DNA of 6,737 bases from an uncultured bacterium (lineage in GTDB: Bacteria; Eisenbacteria; RBG-16-71-46; CAIMUX01): assembly GCA_946886185.1 (NCBI GenBank), contig CAMPIC010000157.1:1-6737 (forward strand), given 5' to 3'. The position numbers and the translations under genes are program-made. Position 1 is the stretch's first letter. Each line of letters opens with the position of its first letter. This document shows, piece by piece, positions 5,773 to 6,737 of this stretch. The notes below the pieces were generated by a model. The model was not told where the DNA came from and ran no database searches. It was given only the letters and a program-made list of their open reading frames with translations.

Positions 5773-6737
5773 CTACTCGAGGCGCGTCAGCTTCGAGCTG
5801 ATGGACCCGTCCGCGGAGCGAAGCACCGCGAAGTAGAGTCCGCTCGCAGTGTCGCGACCGGAGTCATCCTTTCCGTCCCAGGCAACCTGGTGGTAGCCCG
5901 AGTCCAACGTTCCGTCCACCAGGGTCCGAACCTGCCGTCCCGCGGCATCGATCACGACCAGGGAGACTCGCTCCTGCGAGGCCGAGTTCGAGAGAGCGAA
6001 ACGGAGCTCCGTGCCCGGTGAGAACGGATTGGGAGAGGCCGCCATGATCTGGGAAACGCTCGGAGCCGGCAGGCCGGTTTCCGGTGCGTCGGAAGGATCG
6101 TCCCCGCCCAAGATCCAGTCCATGGTGCGGATGACCATCTGGGTCTTGTTGTTCGGGTCCGCGCCGGTTCCGAAGGCCGTGAGGAGCACCGTGTTGAACA
6201 CCGTGCGCGCTCCGTTCGGACGCTCGTAGCGAACCGCGATCGGTCCGACCGGTGCAGGGGTGGTCCGGAAAAGGATCGCCTCCGCCCCCGAAATCGGATT
6301 GACCACATCCGCCTTGTTGTAGGCAGCCGCCGGCCACTGCAGGACCGGGAAGCTCATCCCGTCGGTGATCGGATCGTCCGCGACGCCATTGGCGCCATCC
6401 GCCTTGGCGTTGTTCGTGTACGAGGCGACACCGAGGTAGTTCTGCGTGAACGGATTGGCTCCATTCACGGTCAGATAGTCCATCGACTGCAGGAACAGTC
6501 CGCCGCCGTTGTCGATGAACGTGGTCAGAGCCGCGATGTCATCAGTCGTCAGCGTCGCCTGGCCGAATCCGGTCTGCCAGATCACCGCGTCATACTGCGA
6601 CATCTCCTGGGAAGTCGGTCCGGACTGACCGGAGGCGACGTTCACCATGTTGTACAGGTAACCGCCCGCCGTGAGCGCGGTCGTGAACTCGGTCTCGTAG
6701 GGGCTCGACCCATCGTCGTCCACCATGAGGATGGCCG
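5773..6737 (-). CDS. Secreted protein with C-terminal FlgD-like / T9SS sorting domain (5' end cut by window edge)
   Basis: About 320 C-terminal residues are visible; the frame stays open to the right edge, so the true start and signal peptide are outside. Numbers count from the first visible Met (6726). The fragment opens with AILMVDDDG, the first strand of a Rossmann-like module. It continues through YDAVIWQTG (45-53) and LTTFIDNGGGLFLQSMDYL (67-85) to an arginine/tryptophan-containing end near 200-208, resembling the glutamine-amidotransferase/ThuA-like fold seen in surface proteins. A linker (209-225) leads to PNPFSPGTELRFAL (232-245) and a FlgD-Ig-like domain, with VIDAAGRQVRTL (258-269), SGYHQVAWDGKDDSGRDTASGLYF (276-299) and a final SSKLTRLE. 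This C-terminus is the usual sorting signal of type IX secretion cargo in FCB phyla. The visible part has no cysteine, so no amidotransferase-type nucleophile exists. The missing N-terminus may hold an enzyme such as a peptidase; nothing here identifies it. Confidence 0.88.
   Translation of the reverse strand, partial: AILMVDDDGSSPYETEFTTALTAGGYLYNMVNVASGQSGPTSQEMSQYDAVIWQTGFGQATLTTDDIAALTTFIDNGGGLFLQSMDYLTVNGANPFTQNYLGVASYTNNAKADGANGVADDPITDGMSFPVLQWPAAAYNKADVVNPISGAEAILFRTTPAPVGPIAVRYERPNGARTVFNTVLLTAFGTGADPNNKTQMVIRTMDWILGGDDPSDAPETGLPAPSVSQIMAASPNPFSPGTELRFALSNSASQERVSLVVIDAAGRQVRTLVDGTLDSGYHQVAWDGKDDSGRDTASGLYFAVLRSADGSISSKLTRLE

Noticed and set aside
1..6737. Search for CRISPR arrays, tRNA or rRNA genes, insertion-sequence ends, phage genes or toxin-antitoxin pairs
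   Set aside because: No periodic repeats, tRNA-like cloverleaf, transposase motifs or small paired genes were seen. The window is almost fully filled by six conventional genes.

Overview
The window (6.7 kb, GC-rich) looks like chromosomal sequence from a GC-rich bacterium of the FCB/Fibrobacteres-Gemmatimonadetes neighbourhood. A Candidatus Eisenbacteria-like lineage is my best guess. The main clue is the C-terminal 'PNPFSP ... FlgD-like' sorting domain, typical of type IX secretion (T9SS) cargo in these phyla. The lineage call is inference from protein style and base composition, not from a marker gene.

Layout. Positions 1-3114 hold three minus-strand genes that look like one operon, read right to left: a small GlsB/YeaQ/YmgE-family membrane protein (3114-2839), a TPR lipoprotein (2835-1180) starting 3 nt after the previous stop, and, after 46 nt, an ATP-dependent DNA ligase of the LigB type (1133 to beyond the left edge). 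Positions 3115-3354 are a divergent intergenic region. Positions 3355-5575 hold two plus-strand glycolytic genes in an apparent operon: a eukaryotic-type class I fructose-bisphosphate aldolase and a phosphofructokinase whose active site carries the residues of pyrophosphate-dependent enzymes. Positions 5576-5772 hold a strong hairpin terminator between convergent genes. Positions 5773-6737 hold the C-terminal part of a secreted, probably T9SS-exported protein that runs off the right edge.

How the genes fit together. The aldolase and phosphofructokinase catalyse consecutive steps, fructose-6-P to fructose-1,6-bisP and then to two triose phosphates. If the kinase uses PPi, both steps are reversible, so this cassette could serve glycolysis or gluconeogenesis. 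The left operon joins two envelope proteins to a nick-sealing ligase, with no obvious shared pathway. There are no tRNA or rRNA genes, CRISPR arrays, insertion sequences or phage genes in view. I found no clearly new defence or mobile system. The most notable points are the predicted PPi specificity, the histidine-rich conserved blocks of the TPR lipoprotein, and the cysteine-free glutamine-amidotransferase-like module in the secreted protein.
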